Shown here piece by piece: positions 9,059 to 17,725 of a stretch of DNA of 58,695 nucleotides; within the stretch, counting starts at the first letter, position 1; each line of letters begins with the position of its first letter. Origin of the DNA: Sphingobacteriales bacterium TSM_CSS (lineage in GTDB: Bacteria; Bacteroidota; Bacteroidia; Chitinophagales; UBA2359); assembly GCA_002212985.1 (NCBI GenBank), contig NBMY01000122.1, positions 1 through 58,695 of the forward strand, read 5' to 3'. The notes under the pieces were generated by a model. It had not been told where the DNA came from. It saw only the letters and a list, made by a program, of their open reading frames with translations, and did no database searches. The position numbers and the translations under genes were made by a program.

Positions 9059-10300
9059 GTGTTTGGTTTTTTAAAGGCATATCAAAAGGTTGAAACCAAT
9101 ATTGTTTACCTCATTATTGCCGAGTTGTTTTTGCAACTCATCAATACCAGTTTTACCCTTATTCTCAACCTGTATATGACCAAAAGCGGCTATGCCGATC
9201 ATGAAATAGCCACTTTTGTTGCCTACCGTTTTATGAGTGTGGTGCTGTTTGCCCTGCCTTTCGGGTTGTTTATACGCGGGCGGCGCATACGGCCGTTGCT
9301 GCTGTTGTCGGCTGTTGTATTGCCGCTTGTTTCGCTGGTCATATTAGAGGCAGTGAGCCTTAAAATAAACTGGTTGCTGCAAATAAGCCTCATTGTTTGG
9401 GGCATCTGTTTTACCGCCAACCAGATTGCCATATTGCCTTTTATTTTGCGCAACTCCAACCCTGCCGGCCATACCGAAAGCATTTCGCTCAATGCATCGG
9501 TTTGGAGTTTTGCCACCATTGTGGCAGGGCTGCTCATTTGGCTGCTATCGGGCATTGACCCTCATATTTTTGACGATAAACTACTGTTGCAAATTTTCTC
9601 GCTATCGGGCTTTGCTGCTGCATGGTTTGTATGGCGAATGTCGGTAAATGAAAAAATTCCCGAAGCGCACGGATTGCAATCAAAACATGCGCTCAGTAAC
9701 TACGACTGGGATATTATTGCTAAAGCCATTGTGCCTACCACCATGATTGCAGTAGGAGCGGGTCTTACCATTCCGTTTATGAACCTGTTTTTTTTCCACG
9801 TTTTCGGACTTAACTCCGATACCTTTTCGCTCCTTGGGTCGGTAACCGGCGTGGTGGTGGCCTTGTTTTCCTTGCAGGCGCCGCTGGTAAAAAGAAAATT
9901 CGGCTACGAAGCCATTACCGGCACCCAATTGCTGGCCATTATTGCACTTGTATTGCTGGGCGCTACCGATTTCATCAGCCATTGGCCTTTTGCCCTCTAT
10001 ATTGCTGCCTTTTGTTTCATTATACGGCAACCTCTCATGAACTTGGCCAACCCCATGACCTCGCAAATGACCATGTACTACGTGGGCAAAAAAAATCAGG
10101 AATTAGTAAGTGCTATTACCTCTTCCATATGGTCGGGCAGTTGGTTTTTCAGTTCGCTGGTGTTCCGCTACCTGCGCGAAATGAATTTGCGCTATGGCTA
10201 TATTATTTACATAACTGCCGCTTTTTACGTGCTGGGCGTGTTTTTTTACCACCTCCTCATTAAAGATTTCAGGCGTAAAGAGCAACTTGGGTTAATTTAA
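9059..10300 (+). CDS. Major facilitator superfamily (MFS) transporter
   Basis: 413 residues with about twelve predicted membrane helices and no soluble domain. The start is GTG at 9059; the next in-frame ATG would cut off the first helix. The loop after helix 2 to 3 contains FIRGRRIRPLLLL, equivalent to the MFS motif A position (GxxxDRxGRRxxL in classical members), but degenerate. It sits 23 bases before ribH and probably shares a transcript with it. A role in riboflavin uptake or export would be guesswork. Substrate unknown. Confidence 0.82.
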   Translation: MFGFLKAYQKVETNIVYLIIAELFLQLINTSFTLILNLYMTKSGYADHEIATFVAYRFMSVVLFALPFGLFIRGRRIRPLLLLSAVVLPLVSLVILEAVSLKINWLLQISLIVWGICFTANQIAILPFILRNSNPAGHTESISLNASVWSFATIVAGLLIWLLSGIDPHIFDDKLLLQIFSLSGFAAAWFVWRMSVNEKIPEAHGLQSKHALSNYDWDIIAKAIVPTTMIAVGAGLTIPFMNLFFFHVFGLNSDTFSLLGSVTGVVVALFSLQAPLVKRKFGYEAITGTQLLAIIALVLLGATDFISHWPFALYIAAFCFIIRQPLMNLANPMTSQMTMYYVGKKNQELVSAITSSIWSGSWFFSSLVFRYLREMNLRYGYIIYITAAFYVLGVFFYHLLIKDFRRKEQLGLI

Positions 10301-10323
10301 TAACTTATTATTTACCGAAAACT

Positions 10324-10821
10324 ATGGCAACTTCTCTCAAAAACCTGTCTATGTACGATGCGCAAAACGTGCCTTCTGCTGCCGGCATGACTTTTGGTAT
10401 TGTAGTTTCTGATTATAACAGCGATATTACCTTTGCCTTGCTTAAAGGCTGTGTTGAAGCCCTTTTATTGCACGGCGCCGAAAAAGAAGATGTTTTGCTG
10501 CAACATGTGCCCGGAAGTTTTGAACTGCCGCTTGGTGCCCAACTTTTGTACGAAAGCCATGAAATAGATGCAGTAATTTGCATTGGCTGCGTTATTACCG
10601 GTGAAACCAAACACGATGATTACATTAATATGGCTGTTTCGCAGGCCATTATGCAATTGGGTTTGGAATATAACACCCCGTTTGTTTTTGGCGTACTTAC
10701 CCCCCGCACCCACAAACAGGCACTGGAACGCGCCGGCGGAAAACATGGCAACAAAGGCGTAGAAGCCGCCATTACTGCCATTAAAATGGTACATGCCGTC
10801 CGAATGCTGGATATAGAGTAA
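10324..10821 (+). CDS. ribH: 6,7-dimethyl-8-ribityllumazine synthase
   Basis: 165 residues, the usual length. The enzyme condenses 5-amino-6-ribitylaminouracil with 3,4-dihydroxy-2-butanone 4-phosphate in riboflavin biosynthesis. Visible family motifs are PGSFELPL (63-70), GCVITGETKHDDYI (88-101) with catalytic H97, and GNKGVEAA (142-149). The N-terminal 20 residues are a species-specific extension. It follows the MFS gene by 23 bases and is probably its operon partner. It usually assembles as an icosahedral or pentameric cytoplasmic complex. No other rib genes are in the window. Confidence 0.97.
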   Translation: MATSLKNLSMYDAQNVPSAAGMTFGIVVSDYNSDITFALLKGCVEALLLHGAEKEDVLLQHVPGSFELPLGAQLLYESHEIDAVICIGCVITGETKHDDYINMAVSQAIMQLGLEYNTPFVFGVLTPRTHKQALERAGGKHGNKGVEAAITAIKMVHAVRMLDIE

Positions 10822-10943
10822 CAAATTTTGTGTTGTCTATTCGCCGGGCTGGTTAGAAAATCACCCTAATTTTCGGGGTTGCATGGTACAGCAACCGTTT
10901 CAAAATTTAATTCCAGATAGCCTAATAGCTGCTACGGTCAGTC

Positions 10944-10975
10944 AAAAAAACGCCCGGCCTTTGGGGCAGGGCGTT
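10944..10975 (-). terminator. Intrinsic terminator for the beta-helix/TonB receptor operon
   Basis: On the minus strand the sequence AACGCCC...GGGCG forms a GC-rich hairpin (arms at about 10949-10955 and 10969-10975, with extra inner pairing) followed directly by seven T. It lies 70 bases after the stop of the gene at 11045-12673. On the plus strand the hairpin is followed by A, so it serves the minus strand. Confidence 0.8.
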
Positions 10976-11044
10976 AAAAAAGTATGGAAACTTGCAAATA
11001 AAAAATAAAAGCCATGTGCTTATGGCTGCAAAAAAGAAAGGAAA

Positions 11045-12673
11045 CTATCTTACAAGAAGTTTTGCTGTGGCGGTTGCCCCGTTTTCGGTTACTCTAATCA
11101 GGTATAAACCAGTCTGTAATTCGGCGGTGTTAAGGTAAAAGTTGGCAGTGCCTTTTTGCATAGCGCCGTCAAATACGGGTTTGAGCATTCTGCCTGCCAG
11201 GTCGCAAATATGAATTTGTATTTGGCTGTTGGCGGTTGCAACTTCAAATTGCAGGTTTGCCTGGCCATGGCTGGGGTTGGGCGTAATGTTCAAATGAGCG
11301 TTGGTGGTATTGTTTAAAAAGTCAAACACCGAAGTGTTGGTATCATAGGCGGTATTTAAGGCATCCCAGTTAGCCCAGCCGGCGGTCCAGTCGTTGCTAC
11401 CAAAGGCGCCCCGGTAAGTGGTGGTGGTAAAAAAGCCGTTGCTAAGTCGGGGGTTGGTAAAATCGGCGCCTGCAAGCAGGGGTGAGCCGGTTTGCGGGCG
11501 GCAGTCGGGTGCAGTAAGGTTTTGCGGGTTGGCCAATTGTTGCGAGGCAATGGTAGTGGCAGTTTGGTTGCCAAAAGCAGCATTGTTAAACCAAGAGGCT
11601 ACATCAAAAGTGCTGCCGCTTTCTACGGTAAGCAATTTGGTGGGGTCGGTGGCTACAATGGTGGTATTGCGAATTTGCAACTCACCATCGGTAGCAGCAG
11701 TTTGCGATGCAGTGCCGTCGAGCAGTAATCCGGTAGGAAAACCCATGAGAACCGAGTTATAGATAGAACACCGGCTGTTGCGGCGAAGGTGAGCAGCGCG
11801 GCGGTAGTTGGCGTTAATGGTATTACCGGCATCAAGCGCAGGTCCAACAATGGTAACATTGGAAAAGGTAGGTTGGGTAAATGGCGTATTGGTAGTACCC
11901 GAACCATCGTTATCACTCTCAAAGCCGTTTGAACCCGATTGGTCGGCAATATCGGGGTCGCGCAGGGCAAGGGCAAACTGTATATTGCCGGTATATCCGA
12001 AATCGGTATCGAAATCATCGTCCCAGCCGCGGTAAGCAATAAGGTATTTGGCGTTCACCGTTCCGCCAAAAAACTCAAAAGAGTCGTCGCCGCTGTAGCT
12101 TACCTGCACATGCTCAATAATTGTACCGGCGCCCACGCCGCCGCAGGTTAAGCCGTTAATTTCGTTGTTGTCGGTAAAGGCAATACCCGGAAATTCAATA
12201 CGAACATAGCGCAGTATGCCCGAGTTGTCGTTGGGGTCGGTTCCGCCGTACAAGGCATCGCCCGATGCATTATTTACCCCACCCTCAATTTCGCCTTCGC
12301 TGCCGGGTTTGTTTATAGGCGCCTTGCCGCAAAGAATAAGTCCGCCCCAGTCGCCATAGGTGCGGTCGCCGGCGGGTTGGTTAGAGGTAAACACGATGGG
12401 CAATTGTTCGGTGCCATCGGCAATAATTTTAGCGCCTCGGGCAATAATAAGGGTTCCTTTGGTGTCTTTATCGCCTTTAATAATGGTACCGGGCTGAATA
12501 GTAAGGGTGGCATTGTTTTTAACATACACATAGCCTTGCAGCAAATATACGTTGTTATTGGTCCAATTGGTATTGGCGGTAATTTCGCCCGAAACACTTA
12601 CTACCGGATTTTGCGCAAAAGCGTTGCATACAAGCAGAAACAGCACAAAGAGAAACAGTACATTTTTTTTCAT
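11045..12673 (-). CDS. Secreted beta-helix-like protein with T9SS type A sorting domain
   Basis: 542 residues. Residues 1-20 form a signal peptide ending AFAQ. The middle (about 30-440) is rich in G, N and T with repeated short strands such as LTIQPGTIIKGDKDTKGTLI and GGLILCGKAPINKPG, as expected of a right-handed parallel beta-helix. Residues about 455-542 are the T9SS sorting domain, with NITPNPSHGQANLQFEV, CDLAGRMLKPV and the closing TGLYLIRVTENG...KLLVR; this domain is cleaved when the cargo reaches the surface. It follows the TonB receptor gene by 25 bases and ends at a strong terminator, so the two form an operon. A role as surface partner of the receptor is inferred; ligand unknown. 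Confidence 0.85.
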   Translation of the reverse strand: MKKNVLFLFVLFLLVCNAFAQNPVVSVSGEITANTNWTNNNVYLLQGYVYVKNNATLTIQPGTIIKGDKDTKGTLIIARGAKIIADGTEQLPIVFTSNQPAGDRTYGDWGGLILCGKAPINKPGSEGEIEGGVNNASGDALYGGTDPNDNSGILRYVRIEFPGIAFTDNNEINGLTCGGVGAGTIIEHVQVSYSGDDSFEFFGGTVNAKYLIAYRGWDDDFDTDFGYTGNIQFALALRDPDIADQSGSNGFESDNDGSGTTNTPFTQPTFSNVTIVGPALDAGNTINANYRRAAHLRRNSRCSIYNSVLMGFPTGLLLDGTASQTAATDGELQIRNTTIVATDPTKLLTVESGSTFDVASWFNNAAFGNQTATTIASQQLANPQNLTAPDCRPQTGSPLLAGADFTNPRLSNGFFTTTTYRGAFGSNDWTAGWANWDALNTAYDTNTSVFDFLNNTTNAHLNITPNPSHGQANLQFEVATANSQIQIHICDLAGRMLKPVFDGAMQKGTANFYLNTAELQTGLYLIRVTENGATATAKLLVR

Positions 12674-12698
12674 GACAAAAAATTTGGTTTTTAAAACA

Positions 12699-15470
12699 TT
12701 AAAATTTATAACCTACTGTAATGCCCAGGTTTACCCCGTTTTTGTAGGATATGGTAGTTTGGTCGCTACTGCTGTTATAATTGGTGTTGTTGTCGTTGTT
12801 TTGGTAAAAGCGGAACGGCTCGTTGAGCAGGTCGCTTACGGTAAAGCGCACATTGCCATTTTTCAAAAAGTCTTTGCTTATTTGAAGGTCGAGCAGGTTT
12901 CTGCCGGCTTCGTAAATATCGGGCAATCCTTCCCCGTTATCGCCCACTTCGGCAATGCGGTGTCCTATTCGGTTATACAAAACGGTAGCGCTAAGACCTG
13001 CTTGCTGCCAGTTGTAGCTCAACCCCATGTTTACCACATAGGGCGATTGTCCTTGTAGCGGGCGGTCAATGGGGTTGGCATCGTCGTTAGATTCTACGCT
13101 TGAGTAGATATAGGCTACGTTTGCCCACGATACTAAGTTTTCGAGTTTTTGGTGAACGAACCCGAAATTTTTCCGCATTTCAAGCTCCATACCGTAATTA
13201 TTGGCTTTGGTGGCATTGGTGTAGCTGATAATAAAAGAACCGGCTCCGGGGCTGTTAAGGGTTTGTTCAATGGGGTTGAAAAACCTTTTATAGAAAGCAC
13301 TAACCGAAAAGAGTTGTGCATTTTCGGGGAAAAGTTCGTAGCGAAGGTCAATATTAATAACCGATGCCTGGTTTAAATTGGGATTACCGGTTACTACTAC
13401 CCGACGTTCAAAATCATAAAACCCGAAGGGCGCCAGTTCTCTGAATTCGGGGCGCGAGATGGTTTGCGAGGCAGACAGGCGCAGGTTGCTCTTGTTGTTA
13501 AGCGCATACGACAAGTTGAGCGAGGGCAGCACATCGGTAAAAGTTTTGCTAAGGGTAGAGTCGCCCTTAAAACTGTATATAACCAAATCCTGGGCTGCTT
13601 GCTCAAAGCGGGCACCGGCTACGGCTCTAAGTTTACTGGTTATTTTGGCGTCCCACATGGCGTAGGCGGCGCTTACGGCACGTTGCGCTCCATATTTATC
13701 GGAGTAATTGGTGCTTTCTTCCAGTCTGAACATCGTGGGGCTTATGTTTTCGGGAGCAAAAATCTGGTCGGCGGGCAGTTGTCGTATAGCCAACGGCGTA
13801 CCACTGGCGCGCACCATGCCAAAAATTCGGGCGGCAAACTCGCGCGATTTTAATTGGTAAAAAGCGCCTATTTTTATGTTTTGCTCTTGCCCTGCCAGGT
13901 TAAACGGAATGCTCACATCGGCGCGGCTGCCATAAGCGCGGTCGTTCAAATCAGAAAAAAAGCGTCCGCCATATCTAAAGGAAGGCGAACCCAACGGAAT
14001 TTCGGCGGTGTAGGTAGTATCTTCTGTATCGGCATCGGCGGGCAGCAGGTAGGTAATGCCGCGCATATCGGGCACTATGCGGTCAATTTGGGTGTAGTTT
14101 CCGTTCCAGCTAATTTTTATTTTAGAAGTCGGCAAAAAGTGTTCACCCGAAATTTGGTGGGTTTGCAGTTGGGTGGCCGTGTACGACAAGAAATTACCAC
14201 GCTCATAGTTGTTGGAGTTGGCAATATTGTACCCCTGGCGGGCAACAGAGCGGTCGGCAGTGTTGCTGGTAAAGCTGCCCTGGTAGTTAAATTTATGGTT
14301 GCCGCGCAGTAGGTATCGCACGTTGAGCAGGTTTCCCCACGACATGGTTTGGGTAAACTGCCGGTCATCGGCTTCGTAAATTTTAGCGCCCAGGTCAAAA
14401 TCCTGCCTGTCAACCAAAACGTTTCGGTTAGAATAGCTGTAGGTAGTTGCGGCAATAAACCCAAACTGGTCGCCGTTTTTAAGTTTTTTGTTCAAACCAC
14501 CCGAAACCTGCAAACTTTGCCCCGGCTGAGCCGATTTGTATGATTGTATGGCCCATATATTGGGCAGTTGCTTTGTCCACTCGGCGCGCTCGGCTTTGGT
14601 AAAAGCACTCAGGTTATCGGGCGTATTTTGGGGCAATTCGCGGCTGCTGTTGTCTAAACCTAAAAAAGGTGTTTTCTGGTTATAGTGGCTGTAATCCTTA
14701 AAAGTGGTAATAGAATTATATGAGCCGCCTGCCTGCACGTTTAAAAAAGGTTGGTCGGGCACATCGCGGGTTTGCACCTGTATAATGCCACCTGCAAATT
14801 CCGATGGCATGTCGGCGCCGGCAGTTTTATAAATTACCATATTATCAACCATGGCGCTGGGTATCATGTCAAAGGCAAATGCCCGCCGGTCGGGTTCGGT
14901 GCTGGGCATGAGGGCGCCGTTTATCATGGCGGCATTGTAGCGGTCGTTCAACCCCCTTATAATGGCAAATTTTCCTTCCTGCACAGTAGTTCCGCTTACA
15001 CGGCGCAACACTTCGCCTGTGTTTCGGTCGGGTGTTTTTCTTATTACATCGCCGGGCATTACATCGGCAATGGTGACATTATTTTTTTGTAAAGAGAGCA
15101 TGGCCGCTACCGATTCGCGCCTTACGCTGGCCGTTACCACCACCTCTACCAGTTCCTGCGAGGATTCTTTAAGGGTTACGTTAATTTTGGTAAGCCCGTT
15201 TTTATCGGCCCAAACATCTTCAATGCGCTTGGTTTCGTAACCAATATAGCTAAACACCAATACATAGGCGGTGTTGGCTTCGGGCAATTTAAGGGTGTAG
15301 TTGCCGTCGAGGTCGGTGGTTGTTCCCAACATGGTGTTTTCAACAACCACATTTACCCCTACCAGTGTTTCATTGGTGGTGGGGTCAATTACCGTTCCGG
15401 TGGCTATTTGCCCGTATATGCGGGGCAGGCCAATAAGGAAAATGAACAATAAAATGGTTAAGTTTCTCAT
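12699..15470 (-). CDS. TonB-dependent outer membrane receptor
   Basis: 923 residues. Signal peptide 1-20 (ends YGQ), carboxypeptidase-regulatory-like domain about 22-105 (GTVIDPTTNETLVGVNVVVE, LDGNYTLKL), then a plug domain containing ADVMPGDVIRKTPDRNTGEV and EFAGGIIQVQTR, and a beta-barrel that ends in ...GVNLGITVGYKF with the usual terminal aromatic residue. There is no SusD partner; the next gene in the operon is a surface beta-helix protein instead. TonB receptors import scarce nutrients using the proton motive force. A promoter-like box lies at 15502-15509 and a direct repeat CTTAAC-N5-CTTAAC at 15579, discussed as a possible phosphate-type operator. The substrate is not known. Confidence 0.93.
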   Translation of the reverse strand: MRNLTILLFIFLIGLPRIYGQIATGTVIDPTTNETLVGVNVVVENTMLGTTTDLDGNYTLKLPEANTAYVLVFSYIGYETKRIEDVWADKNGLTKINVTLKESSQELVEVVVTASVRRESVAAMLSLQKNNVTIADVMPGDVIRKTPDRNTGEVLRRVSGTTVQEGKFAIIRGLNDRYNAAMINGALMPSTEPDRRAFAFDMIPSAMVDNMVIYKTAGADMPSEFAGGIIQVQTRDVPDQPFLNVQAGGSYNSITTFKDYSHYNQKTPFLGLDNSSRELPQNTPDNLSAFTKAERAEWTKQLPNIWAIQSYKSAQPGQSLQVSGGLNKKLKNGDQFGFIAATTYSYSNRNVLVDRQDFDLGAKIYEADDRQFTQTMSWGNLLNVRYLLRGNHKFNYQGSFTSNTADRSVARQGYNIANSNNYERGNFLSYTATQLQTHQISGEHFLPTSKIKISWNGNYTQIDRIVPDMRGITYLLPADADTEDTTYTAEIPLGSPSFRYGGRFFSDLNDRAYGSRADVSIPFNLAGQEQNIKIGAFYQLKSREFAARIFGMVRASGTPLAIRQLPADQIFAPENISPTMFRLEESTNYSDKYGAQRAVSAAYAMWDAKITSKLRAVAGARFEQAAQDLVIYSFKGDSTLSKTFTDVLPSLNLSYALNNKSNLRLSASQTISRPEFRELAPFGFYDFERRVVVTGNPNLNQASVINIDLRYELFPENAQLFSVSAFYKRFFNPIEQTLNSPGAGSFIISYTNATKANNYGMELEMRKNFGFVHQKLENLVSWANVAYIYSSVESNDDANPIDRPLQGQSPYVVNMGLSYNWQQAGLSATVLYNRIGHRIAEVGDNGEGLPDIYEAGRNLLDLQISKDFLKNGNVRFTVSDLLNEPFRFYQNNDNNTNYNSSSDQTTISYKNGVNLGITVGYKF

Positions 15471-15501
15471 ACTTTTTGCGTTGTTTTTAAATTTTACAGT
15501 G

Positions 15502-15529
15502 CAAAATTACGGCAGCCTATTACACCAAA
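15502..15529 (-). promoter_or_regulatory. Putative promoter of the TonB receptor operon
   Basis: On the minus strand TAATTTTG (15509-15502) matches TAnnTTTG. A TTTG (15529-15526) lies 16 bases further upstream, somewhat closer than the usual 19-21. The start codon is 31 bases downstream of the box. Confidence 0.5.
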
Positions 15530-15578
15530 ATCCTTAAAAACAAAGCATAATAGAAACATAACCCCTTTGTAAGAATGG

Positions 15579-15595
15579 CTTAACTTTAACTTAAC
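15579..15595. promoter_or_regulatory. Direct repeat CTTAAC-N5-CTTAAC, candidate operator
   Basis: Two identical hexamers start 11 bases apart, one helical turn, about 110 bases before the TonB receptor start. This spacing is that of PhoB/PhoP-type half-sites, and the cyanobacterial Pho box uses CTTAAC-like 8-mers with 3-base spacers. The binding protein and function are inferred only. Confidence 0.35.
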
Positions 15596-15669
15596 AAATG
15601 TCCGGCGGCAAAAGCCCCAAGCAACCTTAAAGCACCAAACCGCCCCGTTTTTGTACAAGTCGGTATGTC

Positions 15670-15711
15670 ATAAAATACAAACGGACTTCAACTTAACAGC
15701 CAAAGTCCGTT
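15670..15711 (-). terminator. Hairpin terminator after the 29-residue peptide gene
   Basis: On the minus strand AACGGACTT (15711-15703) pairs perfectly with AAGTCCGTT (15688-15680), a 9-base-pair stem with a 14-base loop, followed by TGTATTTTATG. The T tract is interrupted, so it would be a moderate terminator. It lies 46 bases after the stop codon of the peptide gene at 15757-15846. Confidence 0.55.
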
Positions 15712-15756
15712 CTCTATGCCGCACCGGCAACAAACAGAGCAATGTCCACCATTTGC

Positions 15757-15846
15757 TTAACTGGTATAAGCAAACATTAAAAAAAGATGTAGAATGATTA
15801 GCAGTACGAAAAATAAAAAAATTACTGCCCGCTTGCGTTCGGCCAT
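15757..15846 (-). CDS. Tiny single-pass membrane protein, 29 residues
   Basis: ATG at 15846 to TAA at 15757. The peptide begins MAERKRAVIFLFFVLLII and ends LFLMFAYTS: a basic start of six residues and one strongly hydrophobic helix, as expected of a small membrane protein with its N-terminus in the cytoplasm. Support for a real gene comes from its surroundings: a good promoter (TTG-N20-TAACTTTG at 15896-15866), a leader of only about a dozen bases, and a hairpin terminator at 15711-15680. It lies between the TonB receptor gene and a WD40 gene. No relation to a named family is recognised. Function unknown. Confidence 0.6.
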   Translation of the reverse strand: MAERKRAVIFLFFVLLIILHLFLMFAYTS

Positions 15847-15865
15847 GTTTCTCCCGATTTTCGAC

Positions 15866-15896
15866 CAAAGTTAAAAATTTTACTTTTCTGTGACAA
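15866..15896 (-). promoter_or_regulatory. Promoter of the 29-residue membrane peptide
   Basis: On the minus strand TTG (15896-15894) is followed after 20 bases by TAACTTTG (15873-15866), fitting the Bacteroidota consensus TTTG-N19-21-TAnnTTTG except for one base of the -33 element. The ATG is 20 bases downstream of the box. Confidence 0.6.
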
Positions 15897-16070
15897 GAGT
15901 TTTGCTATAAAATGAGAAAAAAATTTTTCGACTTCAAATAAGAAAAATTTAATTGGGTATAGGCAGCCGCCGGTTAAACCAAAACAAAGCTGCCTGCTCC
16001 AAAAAAAGTGCTCTGTTCAAATTTTAAAGGCTAAAAAGCGTTATAAAATGAAAGGTTCGGCCGAATAGCT

Positions 16071-16078
16071 TAATTTTG
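16071..16078 (+). promoter_or_regulatory. Putative -7 box TAATTTTG of the WD40 gene
   Basis: The box ends only 7 bases before the ATG at 16086. With the usual start about 5 bases after the box, the transcript would be almost leaderless. No clear -33 element is seen. Confidence 0.5.
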
Positions 16079-16085
16079 CAGCATT

Positions 16086-17609
16086 ATGAAAAGACTTATC
16101 GCTTCTTTATTTCTCATTGCAACCGTTTGTTTTAGTGCACATGCACAACGGTTTGATGACTACAAAGCCTTTAGCAGCGGAAAAGGCGCCATAACCGCAG
16201 TAGCCTACAGCCCCGATGGCAAAACTTTTGCAAGTGGCAACAATCAGGGCATGATTCTAATTCGGGATTCCAATACAGGCGACATTACCCATATTTTGCG
16301 AGACAACGGGCATACGGCCGAAATTACCCATCTCGATTTTAACCCCGGCGGGCAGTATATAGTAAGTACTGCGCGCGATGGGTTTATGAAAGTGTGGGAA
16401 CTGTCGCAAAATAAGGTCATTTATGAGGAAAATGCCAGAAAGCAAAGCGGAAAGCCCGATGTGTTTTACAAATTTGCCTTTTACAGCCCCGATGGTAACG
16501 TGGTGCTCTATGGCGGCACAGATGGTAATATTACCGCCACCCGCCCGCTGCTGTCCGGCTCAAAACCCGGCCTTATACTTAGCAACAACGGACAAAGTTT
16601 TACCTGCGCCGATTATGCCGCAACCGGCAACTACTTAGTGGCCGGCAGCAAACAAAGCATTAAAATGATTGACTTCTTCTCTAAAAAGGTTATTCAAACC
16701 ATGAATGCCTGCTCCGATGAAGTAGTTGACGTAAAATTTACCCCCGATAATACCCGCATTGGCAGCCTGTGTAAAGACGGCAGTTTTTCGCTATGGAATG
16801 CATCAACCGGCGCACTGATTAAATCGTGGAAAGTAACCGTGCCCGGACCCGATACCCAAATCAGTTTTTCGCCCGATGGGCAGTATCTGGTTACCGGCGA
16901 TACCAAAAACCATGTAAAAGTATGGAACCTTAATTCTATGGACATTAACAGCGACCTTACCGGACACCAGGCCGCTGTGCGCAGCGTTGATTTTGCCCCC
17001 AACAGCAAATTTATTATTACCGGCGGCAACGACGACCAAATTAAAATGTGGCAATGGCGAAAAGTAATTGAAAACGAAACCCTGCCACAGCCACCCAAAC
17101 AAACCGAATTTACCAAACCCGATATTAAAGACTCTACCTTTGTGGTAAATATTGGCAACCGCAATAAGAACATAGAAATGCTGCCGCCCCAAAAGCAAGC
17201 GCCCGAACTGGAGAAACTTAAACTTACCTATACATCGCGAAACATTCCCGACTCGTTGGGCGACCGAAAAGTGGTTTCGGGGAAAAGGGTAATTGTTGAT
17301 AACGAAGAGCTTGAACTATGGGTTTGGGATGAAGAGTACGAAGACGGCGATACCATATCGGTTTATTTCAACGACCAGTGGCTCATTAAAGAATATCCGC
17401 TTACCCAAAAAAAGCGCAAAATTAAGATTACCATCAACCGAAACGCCGATAATTACCTTGTGCTTTATGCTCATAACGAAGGCAGCCGCCCGCCCAACAC
17501 AGCCGCCCTTACTATTTTTGACGGTAAAAAACAAAACAAAGTGGCCCTAAGTTCCAATATGCGCAAGTGCGATGCCATTAACTTTAAATTCAGGGAACAT
17601 TCGCCATAA
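16086..17609 (+). CDS. Secreted WD40 beta-propeller protein with C-terminal Bacteroidota-specific domain
   Basis: 507 residues. A signal peptide (1-20, SAHAQ end) places it beyond the inner membrane. Residues about 30-330 contain seven WD40-type repeats, e.g. ITAVAYSPDGKTFASG, ITHLDFNPGGQYIVSTARDG, VKVWNLNS and VRSVDFAPNSKFIITGGNDD, enough for a complete propeller. A proline-rich linker (about 333-375) leads to a C-terminal beta domain (about 385-505) with ISVYFNDQWLIKEYPL and NYLVLYAHNEGSRPPNTAAL. I recall this domain at the C-terminus of many secreted Bacteroidota proteins. The propeller is probably a protein-binding scaffold. No catalytic residues are evident. It starts almost directly at its promoter and stands alone. 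Confidence 0.85.
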   Translation: MKRLIASLFLIATVCFSAHAQRFDDYKAFSSGKGAITAVAYSPDGKTFASGNNQGMILIRDSNTGDITHILRDNGHTAEITHLDFNPGGQYIVSTARDGFMKVWELSQNKVIYEENARKQSGKPDVFYKFAFYSPDGNVVLYGGTDGNITATRPLLSGSKPGLILSNNGQSFTCADYAATGNYLVAGSKQSIKMIDFFSKKVIQTMNACSDEVVDVKFTPDNTRIGSLCKDGSFSLWNASTGALIKSWKVTVPGPDTQISFSPDGQYLVTGDTKNHVKVWNLNSMDINSDLTGHQAAVRSVDFAPNSKFIITGGNDDQIKMWQWRKVIENETLPQPPKQTEFTKPDIKDSTFVVNIGNRNKNIEMLPPQKQAPELEKLKLTYTSRNIPDSLGDRKVVSGKRVIVDNEELELWVWDEEYEDGDTISVYFNDQWLIKEYPLTQKKRKIKITINRNADNYLVLYAHNEGSRPPNTAALTIFDGKKQNKVALSSNMRKCDAINFKFREHSP

Positions 17610-17725
17610 ATATAGCAACTGGGGTTAATGAGCAATTTTTCGCTTCGTACCGGCATGTTGCCAGGCCAGGGTAAGTTGCTTTTTTGCACTGCCGTTTTCT
17701 TTTTGTATTAAACCCGTTTTACTCC

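Noticed and set aside
15692..15761. Two further CTTAAC hexamers as additional operator sites
   Set aside because: One lies in the loop of the hairpin after the tiny gene and the other overlaps its stop codon; neither has a partner at 11 bases.
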